From the NCBI GenBank assembly GCA_964350895.1, contig CAYGMG010000002.1, positions 1 through 64,000 of the forward strand: a stretch of DNA of 64,000 bases. Direction: 5' to 3'. Of this stretch, positions 33,527 through 44,837 are shown piece after piece; the stretch's first letter is position 1; each line of letters begins with the position of its first letter. The notes under the pieces were generated by a model. It made no database searches. It saw nothing but the letters and a program-made list of their open reading frames with translations, and was not told the DNA's origin. Position numbers and translations under genes: made by a program. The DNA comes from Pseudomarimonas sp964350895. GTDB lineage: Bacteria; Pseudomonadota; Gammaproteobacteria; Xanthomonadales; Xanthomonadaceae.

Positions 33527-33527
<1 letters not shown>
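33377..33527. repeat. GTGATTC heptamer inverted repeat, copy 2, inside the secretion operon
   Basis: Left arm 33377-33410 (GAGCCGTGATGGG, then GTGATTT, GTGATTC, GTGATTC) and right arm 33494-33527 pair with about 30 of 34 positions matching, around an 83-base loop. It fills the whole gspE-gspF gap: one arm touches the gspE stop codon and the other ends five bases before the gspF start codon. Built from the same heptamers as the copy at 9085-9183. Confidence 0.88.
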
Positions 33528-35259
<1,732 letters not shown>

Positions 35260-35263
<4 letters not shown>

Positions 35264-35913
35264 GGGCGCTCCTCGGTGTGATCGGCTTCGGATGCCGGCG
35301 ATGGACCATCATCGGCGGTGCCGGGTTCCCCGCGCCAGCCAACCAGCTGTTCGAGGAACTGCCGGTTCTGGATCACCCACAGCGCCACCGGCGTCACCGC
35401 AGGCAGGATGAGATAGCCGAACTGGTAGCCCAGCGCGACCGCATCGGCCGCCATGCCGGCGCGCTCGATCGCCGCCGCGCCGAGCGGACCGGCGTTGAAG
35501 GCAAGCAGCTTGAGCACGTCGAACACGGCGCCCCAGCCGGTGGTCATCAGCAGCACGGCAACGCCCAGCAGCAGCTGCCGCACGCGCGGCCCGGCTTCGA
35601 GCGGGGTGGCCATCACCAGACCGGCATACAGGGCAATCGACCAGGCATAGATAAGCGGGTTGACGGTCAGCACCAGCACCCCGACCTGACCCGGCAGGCC
35701 GCCGGCGGTCTGCAGCCGGGTGACCACCTCGAGCGTGGCACCGGCCTGCTCGACGGCGGAAATCGCCTGCGGCAACAGCCAGGGCAATACCCAGCCAGCA
35801 ATGCGCCCGACCGGCCAGACCACCACGCTCGACAGCACCGCCCAGAGAAAGAACGCCATCGGCAGCCACAGCGCCGCGGCCAGCACGAACTGGCGGAGCG
35901 GCGACACCTTCAC
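35260..35913 (-). CDS. Exosortase H-associated-type inner-membrane protein
   Basis: About 217 residues with four to five membrane segments (LRQFVLAAALWLPMAFFLWA, VGVLVLTVNPLIYAWSIALYAGL, LLLGVAVLLMTTGWGAV, GYQFGYLILPAVTPVALWVI). The blocks VLTVNPLIY, FDVLKLLAFNAGP and GYQFGYLILPAVTPV resemble what I recall of the membrane protein found next to exosortase H; that match is from memory. The start is a GTG in a GTGA overlap with the purL stop, and its own stop overlaps the gspE ATG. So it is coupled to both neighbours. No exosortase is in the window. Confidence 0.6.
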
Positions 35914-38900
35914 CGGCACCAGGCCCGGGCGTTGCGGAATACCCGCATCCAGGGCGAATACTCGCCCCACTCGCGCGGCGCCCAGCTCATCTGCAGGCTG
36001 CGGAACACCCGCTCCGGGTGCGGCATCATGATGGTGACCCGGCCATCCTCGCTGCTGAATCCGGTCAGGCCATCGGGCGAGCCATTGGGATTCAAGGGAT
36101 AGCTTTCGGCCGGCTCGCCGGTGGCATCCACAAAGCGCAGGGCGGCCCGAACCGAGGCGTGATCGGAGGTCGCGGCGAACTCGGCGCGGCCCTCACCGTG
36201 CGCGACCACCACAGGAATCCTCGAGCCCTGCATGTCGCGCAGCAGGATGGACGGCGACTCGAGCACCTCGACCAGGGACAGCCGGGCTTCGTACTGCTCG
36301 CTGAGATTGCGCGCGAAGACAGGCCAGTGGGCCGCGCCCGGGATCAGCTCGCGCAGCTGGCTGAGCATCTGGCAGCCGTTGCATACGCCGAGCGCAAAGC
36401 TGTCCTCGCGGCCGAAGAAGGCGGCGAACTGGTCACGCAGGACCGAGCGCTCGAGGATCGACGTCGCCCAGCCACGGCCGGCACCCAGCACGTCGCCATA
36501 GGAAAAGCCGCCGCAGGCAGCAAGGCCGCGGAACTCGTCGAGCTTGCTGCGCCCGGCGATCAGGTCGGTCATGGTGAGGTCGACGGCCTCGAAGCCGGCC
36601 TGGGTGAAGGCCGCGGCCATCTCGGCCTGACCGTTGACGCCCTGCTCGCGAAGGATGGCGATGCGCGGCCGCTCGCCGCGGGCGATGTAGGGCGCAGCGA
36701 CATCGTCCTGCGGCTCGAAGCCCAGCGCCGGGACCAGGCCCGGATCTTCGAACTCGCCGCGCCACTCGCGCTCGCTGTCGGCGCAGATCGGATTGTCGCG
36801 CAACCGGGCGATGGCGTGGGTGGTATCCCACCACGCACTGAACAGATCGTTCCACGACCACTCCGCCTGGGTCTTGCCGCCCGCGCTGACGCGAACGCGC
36901 GGCGCGCTGAGCGGGCGGCCGATGCGCTGCGCGCAGTCGGTCAGGCCGTGGCGGTTGATCAGATCGGCGAACGCGGCGCGATCCTCGACATGCACCTGGA
37001 CCAGGGCACCGAGCTCCTCGGAGAACAGCGCGCGATGGGGATTGTCGCCCCAGCCGTCGAGCTGGATATCGAGCCCGGTGTGGCCAGCAAATGCCATCTC
37101 GCACAGCGCAGCAAACGCGCCGCCGTCGCTGCGGTCGTGATAGGCCAGCAGCAGATCGGCCGCGCGCGCAGCCTGGATCAGCTCGAAGAAATCGCGCAGG
37201 CGCTGCGGATCGTCGAGATCCGGCGCCGGGCCACCGAAGCTGGAGTAGCACTGGGCCAGGATCGAGCCGCCAAGACGCTGCTTGCCGCCGCCAAGACCGA
37301 TCAGCCAGATCTCGGTGTCCTCGCCGCGCTGCAGGACCGGGGTCAGGGTGGCGCCAGCATCGGCTACGCGAGCAAACGCGGTGACCACCAAGGACACCGG
37401 CGAGACCACCTGGCCATCATCGACGCCTTCGCGCGGAAAGCGCGACTGCATGGACAGCGAGTCCTTGCCGACCGGAATGCCGATGCCGAGCTTGGGGCAA
37501 AGCTCAAGGCCGACCGCGCGTACTGCCTCGAACAGCTTGGCGTCCTCGCCCGGATGGGCGGCCGCGGCCATCCAGTTTGCCGAGAGCTTGACCTCGCGCA
37601 GCGACGCCACCGGCGCTGCGGCAAGATTGGTCAGCGCCTCGCCTACCGCCATGCGGGCGCTGGCAGCCGCATCCAGCAGGGCCAGCGGCGTGCGCTCGCC
37701 GATCGCCATCGCCTCGCCCTGGCGGCCACGGAAATCAGCCAGGGTCACAGCGCAGTCGGCCAGCGGCAGCTGCCAGCGGCCTACCATCTGGTCGCGCGAA
37801 CACAGCCCTCCGACGCTGCGGTCGCCGATGGTGACCAGGAAGTTCTTGGCCGCCACGGTCGGATGCTGCAGGACCCGGATGCCGGCCTCCTGCAGCTCGA
37901 TCAGGGACAGATCGGGCCGCGCCCAGGAAAGCGCCGCAGGCAGCGCGGTGTCGCGTTCCATCTTCGGCGCCTTGCCGAACAGCACGTCCATCGGCAGGTC
38001 GATCACCGGCTCGCCGAGCAGCGAATCATCGACCCGCAGATGCTCGGCCTCGGTCACCGTGCCAACCACCGCGAAGGGGCAGCGCTCACGCCGACACCAC
38101 TCGGAGAAACGCGGCAGATCGGCTTCGTGGACGCCGAGCACGTAGCGCTCCTGCGACTCGTTGCTCCAGATCTGCATCGGGCTCATCCCCGGCTCGTCGC
38201 AGGGCACCGCGCGAAGATCGATCAGCCCCCCGCGACCGGCATCGTGGAGCAGCTCGGGAATCGCATTCGACAAGCCGCCGGCGCCAACGTCATGGATCGA
38301 GACGATCGGGTTGGCATCCCCGGCCTGCCAGCAGCGGTCGATCACTTCCTGACAGCGCCGCTGCATCTCCGGGTTGTCGCGCTGCACCGAGGCGAAGTCG
38401 AGCTCGGCACTGCTTTGTCCGGAACCGACCGACGAGGCTGCGCCGCCGCCAAGACCGATCAGCATGGCCGGGCCACCCAGCACGATGACCTTGTCGCCCG
38501 GCTGCAGCCTTTGCTTCTCGACGTGGCCGGGCTCGACGCGTCCGAGACCGCCGGCAATCATGATCGGCTTGTCGTAGCCGCGCACGACGGCGCCATCCGG
38601 CTCGTTGATCTCGAAGCTGCGGAAGTAGCCGAGCAGGGCCGGTCGACCAAACTCGTTGTTGAAGGCGGCGGCACCAACCGGACCATCGATCATGATCTCC
38701 AGCGCCGGCGCCATCTGCGGGTTAAGCCGCCGCGGCGCTTCCCAGGGCCGCGCCAGGCCCGGAATCCGCAGATGGCTCACCGAGAATCCGGTCAGCCCCG
38801 CCTTCGGCTTGCCGCCGCGCCCGACCGCGCCCTCATCGCGGATCTCACCGCCGGAGCCGGTGGCAGCGCCGGGAAACGGCGCGATAGCGGTGGGGTGGTT

Positions 38901-39761
38901 GTGGGTCTCGACCTTGATCGAGAAGGCCGCATCGACCGCTTCGCCCTCGCGCCACACGCCGTCCTCGCTGGCGCAGAACGGCGCCGCGGAGAAGCCGTTG
39001 ATCACCGCAGCGTTGTCCTTGTAGGCACTCAGAGTGAGCTGCGGCGACTGCTGCTGGGTGTAGCGGATCATGCCGAACAACGAATGCGCCATCGGCTCGC
39101 CGTCCAGCAGGTAGCTGGCATTGAAGATCTTGTGCCGGCAGTGCTCGCTGTTGGCCTGGGCGAACATCATCAGCTCGGCATCGCTCGGGTCGCGGCCCAG
39201 TTCATCGTAGCGCTGATGCAGATACTCGATCTCGTCAGCGGACAAGGCCAAGCCGAGCGCGACATTGGCTTGCTGCAGGTGCGCGCGATCAACGTGAACC
39301 AGGGGCGCCGGCGTCTGCCCCTGGTAGAGCGCGGCGGCATCTTCGATCCGCGCCAGGCAGCTCTGGGTCATCCGGTCGTGCAGGATCTCCAGCGCCGCTG
39401 CGCGCTGGGCCTTGTCGAGCGCAGCCTCTGCGCGCCAGCGAAACCCCTGGCCGCGCTCAACGCGGCGTATCGCAATCCCGGCGCCGGAGACGATCTCGGT
39501 AGCCTTGCTCGACCACGGGGAAATCGTCCCCAGCCGCGGCAGGACCAGCGCATCGAGCGCCAGCGTCTCGGGCAGCGGTTCGGCATCAAGGATGCGCTGC
39601 AGCCGCGAAAGATCGCCGCCGCCGAGCGCGTCGGCGTCGACGAAGTACAGCCAGTGCGCCCAGCTCAGGCTCAGCGGCTGCCGGACTGCGGCGGACAACC
39701 GGGCGTCGAGCCGGTCGAGGCGGAAACGCGAGAGGGCCTCGCGGCCGAGCAGGACGATCAT
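35910..39761 (-). CDS. purL: Phosphoribosylformylglycinamidine synthase
   Basis: Large single-chain PurL (1283 residues) for step four of purine synthesis: FGAR + glutamine + ATP to FGAM. N-terminal PurS-like region, then the synthetase halves with FAQANSEHCRHKIFNA, VETHNHPTAIAPFPGAATGSGGEIRDE and GGPAMLIGLGGGAASS, and a C-terminal glutaminase with the nucleophile in LGVCNGCQML and the His-Glu pair in MMPHPERVF. The length is standard for the gammaproteobacterial form. The start at 39761 lacks a strong ribosome site. Its last bases overlap the next gene (GTGA), tying purine synthesis to the secretion operon at least in transcription. Confidence 0.97.
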   Translation of the reverse strand: MIVLLGREALSRFRLDRLDARLSAAVRQPLSLSWAHWLYFVDADALGGGDLSRLQRILDAEPLPETLALDALVLPRLGTISPWSSKATEIVSGAGIAIRRVERGQGFRWRAEAALDKAQRAAALEILHDRMTQSCLARIEDAAALYQGQTPAPLVHVDRAHLQQANVALGLALSADEIEYLHQRYDELGRDPSDAELMMFAQANSEHCRHKIFNASYLLDGEPMAHSLFGMIRYTQQQSPQLTLSAYKDNAAVINGFSAAPFCASEDGVWREGEAVDAAFSIKVETHNHPTAIAPFPGAATGSGGEIRDEGAVGRGGKPKAGLTGFSVSHLRIPGLARPWEAPRRLNPQMAPALEIMIDGPVGAAAFNNEFGRPALLGYFRSFEINEPDGAVVRGYDKPIMIAGGLGRVEPGHVEKQRLQPGDKVIVLGGPAMLIGLGGGAASSVGSGQSSAELDFASVQRDNPEMQRRCQEVIDRCWQAGDANPIVSIHDVGAGGLSNAIPELLHDAGRGGLIDLRAVPCDEPGMSPMQIWSNESQERYVLGVHEADLPRFSEWCRRERCPFAVVGTVTEAEHLRVDDSLLGEPVIDLPMDVLFGKAPKMERDTALPAALSWARPDLSLIELQEAGIRVLQHPTVAAKNFLVTIGDRSVGGLCSRDQMVGRWQLPLADCAVTLADFRGRQGEAMAIGERTPLALLDAAASARMAVGEALTNLAAAPVASLREVKLSANWMAAAAHPGEDAKLFEAVRAVGLELCPKLGIGIPVGKDSLSMQSRFPREGVDDGQVVSPVSLVVTAFARVADAGATLTPVLQRGEDTEIWLIGLGGGKQRLGGSILAQCYSSFGGPAPDLDDPQRLRDFFELIQAARAADLLLAYHDRSDGGAFAALCEMAFAGHTGLDIQLDGWGDNPHRALFSEELGALVQVHVEDRAAFADLINRHGLTDCAQRIGRPLSAPRVRVSAGGKTQAEWSWNDLFSAWWDTTHAIARLRDNPICADSEREWRGEFEDPGLVPALGFEPQDDVAAPYIARGERPRIAILREQGVNGQAEMAAAFTQAGFEAVDLTMTDLIAGRSKLDEFRGLAACGGFSYGDVLGAGRGWATSILERSVLRDQFAAFFGREDSFALGVCNGCQMLSQLRELIPGAAHWPVFARNLSEQYEARLSLVEVLESPSILLRDMQGSRIPVVVAHGEGRAEFAATSDHASVRAALRFVDATGEPAESYPLNPNGSPDGLTGFSSEDGRVTIMMPHPERVFRSLQMSWAPREWGEYSPWMRVFRNARAWCR

Positions 39762-39837
39762 CGGTCAGTTTTGGGGCGGGCGGATGAACTCCATAGGATA
39801 GCCCATGGCCAGGTCCAGTCGACGCCGGCGCCGGATC

Positions 39838-40575
39838 TCAGCTGCCGCTTGCCTTGTCCCCGAGCTGCTGCAAACGCTGCAGTAGCTGATCAGGCGGCAC
39901 GTATCCGCCCAGCTGGATGCCGCTCTCGGTGTAGACCGCCGGGGTGCCGGTGACGCCGATCCGGCCGCCCAGCTCGTAGTCCGCCTCGATCGGATTGCGG
40001 CACTGCTTCTTGTCCAGCGCGACACCCGCCTTGGCATCGGTCAACGCCTTCTGCCGATCATCCGAGCACCATACCGAGACCGCCTTGTCGAAGGAGTCCG
40101 AGCCGACGCCCGCACGCGGGAAGAACAGGTATTCGATCGCGATACCGAGCTGGTTGTACTCGTCCATCTGCTGGTGCATGCGACGGCAATAGCCGCAATC
40201 GATATCGGTGAACACGGTCAGCCGATATTTCGGGTTTTCCGGCCCGTAGATGATCCGCCGCTCGGGGCCGGCCTCTTTCAGTCCGTCGATTCGCAATTTG
40301 GCGCGCGAGTTCTCGGTCAGGTCGGTACGCGTGCTGACGTCGTAGACCGATCCCTGGAGCAGGTACTTGCCATCGCTGCTGACATAGAGCACCTGACCGG
40401 AAAGCACGACTTCGTAGAAGTTGGGCAGGGTCGACTCGGCAATGCTGTCGACTTCGGCGCCCGGCACCAGTGACTGGATAGCCGCCTTGACGGCCGCTTC
40501 GCCCTTGTCCTGGGCCTGTACGGCGAGCGGAGACAGCAGGGCGGTCATGGCCACAAAGGCGAGTGCACGAATCAT
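39838..40575 (-). CDS. dsbC: Periplasmic thiol:disulfide interchange protein DsbC
   Basis: Disulfide-bond isomerase of the periplasm, 245 residues. Signal peptide MIRALAFVAMTALLSPLAVQAQ; N-terminal dimerisation domain (AAIQSLVPGAEVDSIAESTLPNFYEVVL); then a thioredoxin fold with the active site CGYC (residues 127-130) and the cis-Pro loop GVTGTPAVY. A second Cys pair (VWCSDD, KKQCRNP) matches the structural disulfide of E. coli DsbC. A TTG three codons before the ATG is also in frame. It precedes purL and the type II secretion genes on the same strand, fitting since T2SS substrates are folded and often disulfide-bonded. Confidence 0.95.
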   Translation of the reverse strand: MIRALAFVAMTALLSPLAVQAQDKGEAAVKAAIQSLVPGAEVDSIAESTLPNFYEVVLSGQVLYVSSDGKYLLQGSVYDVSTRTDLTENSRAKLRIDGLKEAGPERRIIYGPENPKYRLTVFTDIDCGYCRRMHQQMDEYNQLGIAIEYLFFPRAGVGSDSFDKAVSVWCSDDRQKALTDAKAGVALDKKQCRNPIEADYELGGRIGVTGTPAVYTESGIQLGGYVPPDQLLQRLQQLGDKASGS

Positions 40576-40628
40576 GGAGGGCAAGGTCCCAAAGCATGGG
40601 CGATCAGCGCCCGGTCAGAACCCGGACC

Positions 40629-40659
40629 GCCAGCCGCGGGAGAAGTTCCCGCGGCTGGC
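40629..40659 (-). terminator. 13-bp hairpin after the small membrane protein gene
   Basis: Perfect stem GCCAGCCGCGGGA / TCCCGCGGCTGGC with loop GAAGT, starting 13 bases after the minus-strand stop at 40672. No U-tract follows, so either a factor-assisted terminator or an mRNA 3' stabiliser before dsbC. Confidence 0.5.
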
Positions 40660-40671
40660 AGAGCTGATGCC

Positions 40672-41016
40672 TCAGCGCGGCGCCGGCAAGGCGGCGGGGG
40701 CAGGCGCCGGTCGCGCAGCGCGCGCCACCGCCCAGACCAGCCCAAACACCAGCAGCACAGGCAGCAGGACCGGCAGCATCAGCCCCAAACCTACCGCGAA
40801 CAGGATCAGCGGCAGCAGGACCAGAACCAGCGCCACGCTGGCAAGCGCGGTGAACAGGCCGAAGATCGCCGAAAAAATGCCCCCGATCAGGCTGAACACG
40901 CCTCCAATCAGGGAGCCCACCAGGCCGAAAAAACCGGTGACCAGCTTGACCATCAGCACCGGCAGGGCGACCAGGAACAGGGCCAGCATGCCGAGCAGGA
41001 ACAGGGTCGTCATCAT
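40672..41016 (-). CDS. Small Gly-rich integral membrane protein
   Basis: 114 residues, almost wholly hydrophobic: three likely membrane segments (TTLFLLGMLALFLVALPVLM, LVGSLIGGVFSLIGGIFSAIFGLFTALA, VALVLVLLPLILFAVGLGLMLPVLLPVLLVF) and an Ala/Pro/Arg tail. The middle segment repeats GxxGG/F spacing like a glycine zipper. Two ATGs in a row follow GGAGCG. No family recognised. It is divergent from the methyltransferase at 41141 and followed by the hairpin at 40629. Confidence 0.65.
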   Translation of the reverse strand: MMTTLFLLGMLALFLVALPVLMVKLVTGFFGLVGSLIGGVFSLIGGIFSAIFGLFTALASVALVLVLLPLILFAVGLGLMLPVLLPVLLVFGLVWAVARAARPAPAPAALPAPR

Positions 41017-41140
41017 GGTTGCGCTCCGCAGCGCCGGCAGCTTGCCGGCATGTGCACAGGTTGACGCAGCAGCGCCCGGGACGTGACTGCCAGAAGTAGG
41101 GCCCGGTTACACTGCGCGCCCCTTCGGCAAGGTGGCATTC

Positions 41141-41899
41141 ATGAGCGATCTCGAAACCCGGGCCCTTTCCAAGACCTGGTTCTACCCTTTCCGCCTGCCT
41201 TCGGGCCGGCACACGCCGACCTATGACGACGGCGTACTCGATGCCATCCACCACACCCGCACCCAGATGCTGGATGCTGAACTGCAGCGCAGTTTCGACG
41301 GCGAGTTCGGCAGCCTCAGCGCACTCGATCTCGCCTGCCATCAGGGCTGGTTCTCGGCGCATCTCGCGCAGCGCGGGTTTGCCAAGGTTACCGGGATCGA
41401 CGCGCGCGACGAACATGTTGCCGATGCCAGCCTGATTCGCGATGCGCTGGGCCTGTCGCACTGGCAGGTCAGGCAGGCCGACGTGCACCAGCTTGAGCCG
41501 CTCGGCCTTGGCCTGCACGACCTGGTCCTGTGCTTTGGCCTGATCTATCACCTGGAGAATCCGGTCGGCGCGCTGCGCGCGGCGCGCGCGCATTGCCGCC
41601 GCCTTTGCCTGGTCGAGACCCAGGTCGTGCCGGGCATGACCGGCTGGGTCGACTACGGCAGCTACCGCTTCGTCCGCCCGCTCAAGGGCAGCTTCGGAAT
41701 AATCGACGAGACGGGCGAGACCCACGGCCCGGAAGCCTCGACCACCGGCATCTGCCTGGTGCCCAGCGTCGAGGCGCTGGTCTGGATCATGCAGCGGATA
41801 GGCTTCTCCCGCGTCGAGGTGCTACCCGTGCCGGACGACGGCTACGAGCAGCTGGTCCACCACAAGCGGGTCATGGTCGCAGGCTGGGTCGACGGATAG
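41141..41899 (+). CDS. CmoB-like SAM-dependent methyltransferase
   Basis: A 252-residue class I methyltransferase. The core is visible as LDLACHQGWFSAHLAQRGF (motif I), VTGIDARDEHV, and DLVLCFGLIYHLENPVGALRAARAHC. The GLIYHLENP block is shared with CmoB/DUF1698 enzymes, which modify uridine 34 of tRNA; this protein is shorter than CmoB (about 320) and lacks its N-terminal region, so the substrate is uncertain. I start at ATG 41141, six bases after AAGGTG; a GTG three codons earlier is in frame. Single gene, convergent with the symporter. Confidence 0.78.
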   Translation: MSDLETRALSKTWFYPFRLPSGRHTPTYDDGVLDAIHHTRTQMLDAELQRSFDGEFGSLSALDLACHQGWFSAHLAQRGFAKVTGIDARDEHVADASLIRDALGLSHWQVRQADVHQLEPLGLGLHDLVLCFGLIYHLENPVGALRAARAHCRRLCLVETQVVPGMTGWVDYGSYRFVRPLKGSFGIIDETGETHGPEASTTGICLVPSVEALVWIMQRIGFSRVEVLPVPDDGYEQLVHHKRVMVAGWVDG

Positions 41900-41907
41900 C
41901 TGGCCAA

Positions 41908-41940
41908 GGCCAGCGGCCTGCTCAGCCAGCGCCGCTGGCC
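41908..41940. terminator. Hairpin between convergent genes
   Basis: GGCCAGCGGC (41908-41917) pairs with GCCGCTGGCC (41931-41940) across a 13-base loop. It lies just after the plus-strand methyltransferase stop and overlaps the last codons of the minus-strand symporter. No U-tract on either side, so termination is only suggested. Confidence 0.35.
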
Positions 41941-43214
41941 ACCGTCGGCACCTCGGCATCGGCCTCGCCGCGCGAGACCACCACGGCGCCAACCAGATCA
42001 CCGGTGACATTGACCGTGGTTCGGCACATGTCGAGGAAGCGGTCGACGCCCAGGATCAGGCCGATGCCTTCGGGCGGGATGCCGAACATGACGAGGATCA
42101 TCGCGATCACCGGCAGCGACCCACCGGGCACGCCGGCAGCACCGATGCCGCCGAGGATGCACAGCATCAGCACCGTGATCTGCTGCAACAGGCTCAGCTC
42201 AACACCGAAAAACTGCGCCAGGAAGAGCACGGTCACGCCCTCGAACAGGGCGGTGCCGTTCATGTTGGCGGTGGCACCCAGGGTGCAGACGAAGCGCCCG
42301 ACCCGGCGCGGTACGCCAAGCCGCTCCTCGGCGACCATCAGGGTGGTCGGCAGGGTGGCGGAACTCGATGAGGTGGAGAACGCGGTCAGGATCGCCGGTT
42401 CGGCGCGCTTGAAGAACTCCAGCGGCGACATCCCGCCGACGAACCGCACCAGCAGCGGAAACACCACGAAGAAATGCACTGCCAGCGCGAGCGTGGCGGT
42501 GCCGACGAAGCGCGCCAGCTGGATCAGCACGTCGACACCGAGCTTGGCGGTGATCGCGAACAGCAGGGCGGCCACCGCATAGGGCGCGGTCAGGATCACC
42601 CAGTCGATCAGCTTGAGGCAGATGTCGTAGACGCCCTGCACCGCGCCGAGAAAGGTCCGGGTGCCGTCGGTGCGCAGCACGGCCGCAGCGATGCCGAACA
42701 TCAGGGCAAAGAACATCACGCCGATCAGGTCGCCATTGACCGCCGAGGCCAGCGGATTGCGCGGCACGATGTTCAGCAGCAGGTCCATGCCGGACACGCC
42801 CTCGCGCTTGGCCGCGATGGCGCCCGCGCTTTCGGCCGAACTGGCGAGAATCGCGTTGCCGACCTCGGGAGGAAGTCCCCGACCCGGCTCCAGAACGTTC
42901 ACCGCAATCAAGCCAATGCTGACCGCCATCGCGGTCACCACTACAACGAAAGCGAGGGTCTTGCCGCCGATTCGTCCTAGCGACTTGGGATCACCGATCT
43001 CCACCACGCCCAGAACCAGCGCGGAGAAAATCAGCGGGACGACCAGCATGAACAGCAGGCGCAGGAAGATCTGCCCGATCGGCTGGGCCACGTAGGTGAC
43101 CAGCCCTTCCAGCCAGTCGGCGCCACCGAACAGCAGGTTGCCGGCGATGCCGGCCACCGCGCCGACAATGAAGCCGATCAGCATCTGGGTATGCAGCGGA
43201 ATCTTTCGGCTCAT
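41922..43214 (-). CDS. Dicarboxylate/amino acid:cation symporter (DAACS/SDF family)
   Basis: A 430-residue inner-membrane sodium- or proton-coupled importer of dicarboxylates or acidic/neutral amino acids. IPLHTQMLIGFIVGAVAGIAGN opens the first membrane helix. The serine-rich re-entrant hairpin STSSSSATLPTTL and the later NMNGTALFEGVTVLFLAQFFG and GIPPEGIGLILGVDRFLDMCRTTVNVTGD (the NMxGT and substrate-binding helix-8 regions) are complete. The usual Arg-versus-Gly selectivity residues cannot settle the substrate from reading alone. It lies 31 bases downstream of an AGCS symporter gene, likely the same transcript. Confidence 0.92.
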   Translation of the reverse strand: MSRKIPLHTQMLIGFIVGAVAGIAGNLLFGGADWLEGLVTYVAQPIGQIFLRLLFMLVVPLIFSALVLGVVEIGDPKSLGRIGGKTLAFVVVVTAMAVSIGLIAVNVLEPGRGLPPEVGNAILASSAESAGAIAAKREGVSGMDLLLNIVPRNPLASAVNGDLIGVMFFALMFGIAAAVLRTDGTRTFLGAVQGVYDICLKLIDWVILTAPYAVAALLFAITAKLGVDVLIQLARFVGTATLALAVHFFVVFPLLVRFVGGMSPLEFFKRAEPAILTAFSTSSSSATLPTTLMVAEERLGVPRRVGRFVCTLGATANMNGTALFEGVTVLFLAQFFGVELSLLQQITVLMLCILGGIGAAGVPGGSLPVIAMILVMFGIPPEGIGLILGVDRFLDMCRTTVNVTGDLVGAVVVSRGEADAEVPTVASGAG

Positions 43215-43245
43215 CGTCCTGCCCTTTATGTCCGTGGAGCGCGCC

Positions 43246-44751
43246 TTAGCGGGTAGTGCCGGTTCGCACCCGCTCCATGTAGGCGGAAAGCTCGCGCTTG
43301 ACCACCGGCGCCAGCAGGTACAGGCCGATCAGGTTGGGAATCGCCATGATGAACAGCAGTCCATCTGCGAGGTCAACGATGGCGCTGAGTTGCATGGTGC
43401 AGCCGATCACCACCATGACCAGATAGAAGGCCTTGAAGCCGTACAGCACGGCCTTCGACTCGCGGGCCAGGAAGCTTGCCGCCTTGGCGCCGTAGTAGCC
43501 CCAGGTGATCGTCGTGGAGAAGGCAAACAGCAGCACCAGGAAGGCCAGCAGGTAGGGGAACCACGGCATCACTTCGGCGAATGCCGCCGAGGTCAGGCGC
43601 ACGCCTTCCAGGTCGGTCGAATTCACATAGGGCATGGTGATGACGATGACCAGGGCTGTCATGGTGCAGATCACCACGGTATCGACGAAGGGCTCGAACA
43701 GCGCCACCATGCCGGCGCTCACCGGTTCGCGGGTACGGATGGTGGAGTGGGCGATCGCCGAGGAGCCAAGACCGGCCTCGTTGGAGAAAGCTGCGCGGCG
43801 GAAACCCATGATCAATGCCCCGACCATGCCGCCGGTGATGCCCTCGGCACTGAAGGCGCCATCGAGGATGGCCATGAAGGCGGCCGGGATGTCGGCGACG
43901 TGCATCACCAGCACGACCAGGGCGGAAAGGATGTAGATCGCGGCCATGGTCGGGACCAGCTTGGCGGTCACCTGGCCGATGCGGCCGATGCCACCGACCA
44001 GGACCATGCCGGCGATGATCGCGTAGACGATGCCGAACAGGGCCGCCTTGTCATCCAGGAAGCCGCCGGAGATGCCGGCAATCTGGGCGTAGGCCTGGTT
44101 TGCCTGGAACATGCCGCCAGCGCCGATCGCGCCGAACATGGTGCAGATGGCGAAAATCGTCGCCAGCACCACGCCCAGCCACTTGAGCTTGGGATAGTTC
44201 TCGGCGATGCCGCGCGAGAGGTAATACATCGGGCCGCCGGAGATGGTCCCGTCCGGCTTGACCAGTCGGTACTGGGTGCCAAGCGTGCACTCGACGAACT
44301 TGGTCGCCATGCCGAGGACGCCGGCGAGGATCATCCAGAAGGTCGCGCCTGGTCCGCCGAGGGTGATCGCCACCGCCACGCCGGCGATGTTGCCAAGGCC
44401 GACGGTGCCGGAAACGGCCGACGACAGTCCCTGGAAATAGGTGACCTCGCCCGGCGCCTTGGGATCGTCGTAGTCGCCTCGGATCAGGCGGAAGGCGTGC
44501 GCGAACCCGCGGAAATTGATGAAGCGGAAGTACAGGGTGAAGATGATTCCGGCGAGCACCAGCCAGCCGACGATCAGCGGAAACTCGGCGCCGTTGATCA
44601 GGATGTCGTAGAAGATGAAGTCCGAGATCGCAGCGGTAACGGGAGTGACCGCGGCATTGATACGCTCGTCGATGCCGGGTTCTGCTGCCTGCGCCCAGGC
44701 CGCGATGGGCGCCAGGAGGCCGGCGAGCGCCGCCACTACACGCTTGATCAT
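43246..44751 (-). CDS. Sodium:alanine/glycine symporter (AGCS family)
   Basis: A 501-residue sodium-coupled importer of alanine or glycine. An N-terminal stretch with a signal-like helix (VVAALAGLLAPIAAWAQ) precedes the transporter core: LPLIVGWLVLAGIIFTLYFRFINFRGF, the family signature GGPGATFWMILAGVLGMATKFVECTLG, GPMYYLSRGI, and FRRAAFSNEAGLGSSAIAHS. About eleven membrane segments. Upstream (44752-44837) a small gap separates it from the Bat operon; I cannot tell if they share a promoter. Together with the next symporter it suggests an amino-acid uptake unit. Confidence 0.93.
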   Translation of the reverse strand: MIKRVVAALAGLLAPIAAWAQAAEPGIDERINAAVTPVTAAISDFIFYDILINGAEFPLIVGWLVLAGIIFTLYFRFINFRGFAHAFRLIRGDYDDPKAPGEVTYFQGLSSAVSGTVGLGNIAGVAVAITLGGPGATFWMILAGVLGMATKFVECTLGTQYRLVKPDGTISGGPMYYLSRGIAENYPKLKWLGVVLATIFAICTMFGAIGAGGMFQANQAYAQIAGISGGFLDDKAALFGIVYAIIAGMVLVGGIGRIGQVTAKLVPTMAAIYILSALVVLVMHVADIPAAFMAILDGAFSAEGITGGMVGALIMGFRRAAFSNEAGLGSSAIAHSTIRTREPVSAGMVALFEPFVDTVVICTMTALVIVITMPYVNSTDLEGVRLTSAAFAEVMPWFPYLLAFLVLLFAFSTTITWGYYGAKAASFLARESKAVLYGFKAFYLVMVVIGCTMQLSAIVDLADGLLFIMAIPNLIGLYLLAPVVKRELSAYMERVRTGTTR

Positions 44752-44837
44752 GAACTGCTCCTCAACCGGATGAGGGTCCGGAGTCTACACCACGGCCCGC
44801 ACCTTCCCCTGGGCGCTGCGCCGCGGCGATGCGCCGC

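Noticed and set aside
36018..39953. A very long open frame on the plus strand opposite purL (about 1300 codons)
   Set aside because: It is the antisense shadow of purL, caused by the high GC content and strong codon bias. Its composition (His/Gln/Arg/Ala-rich) is not protein-like and it has no start site, while purL matches its family end to end.
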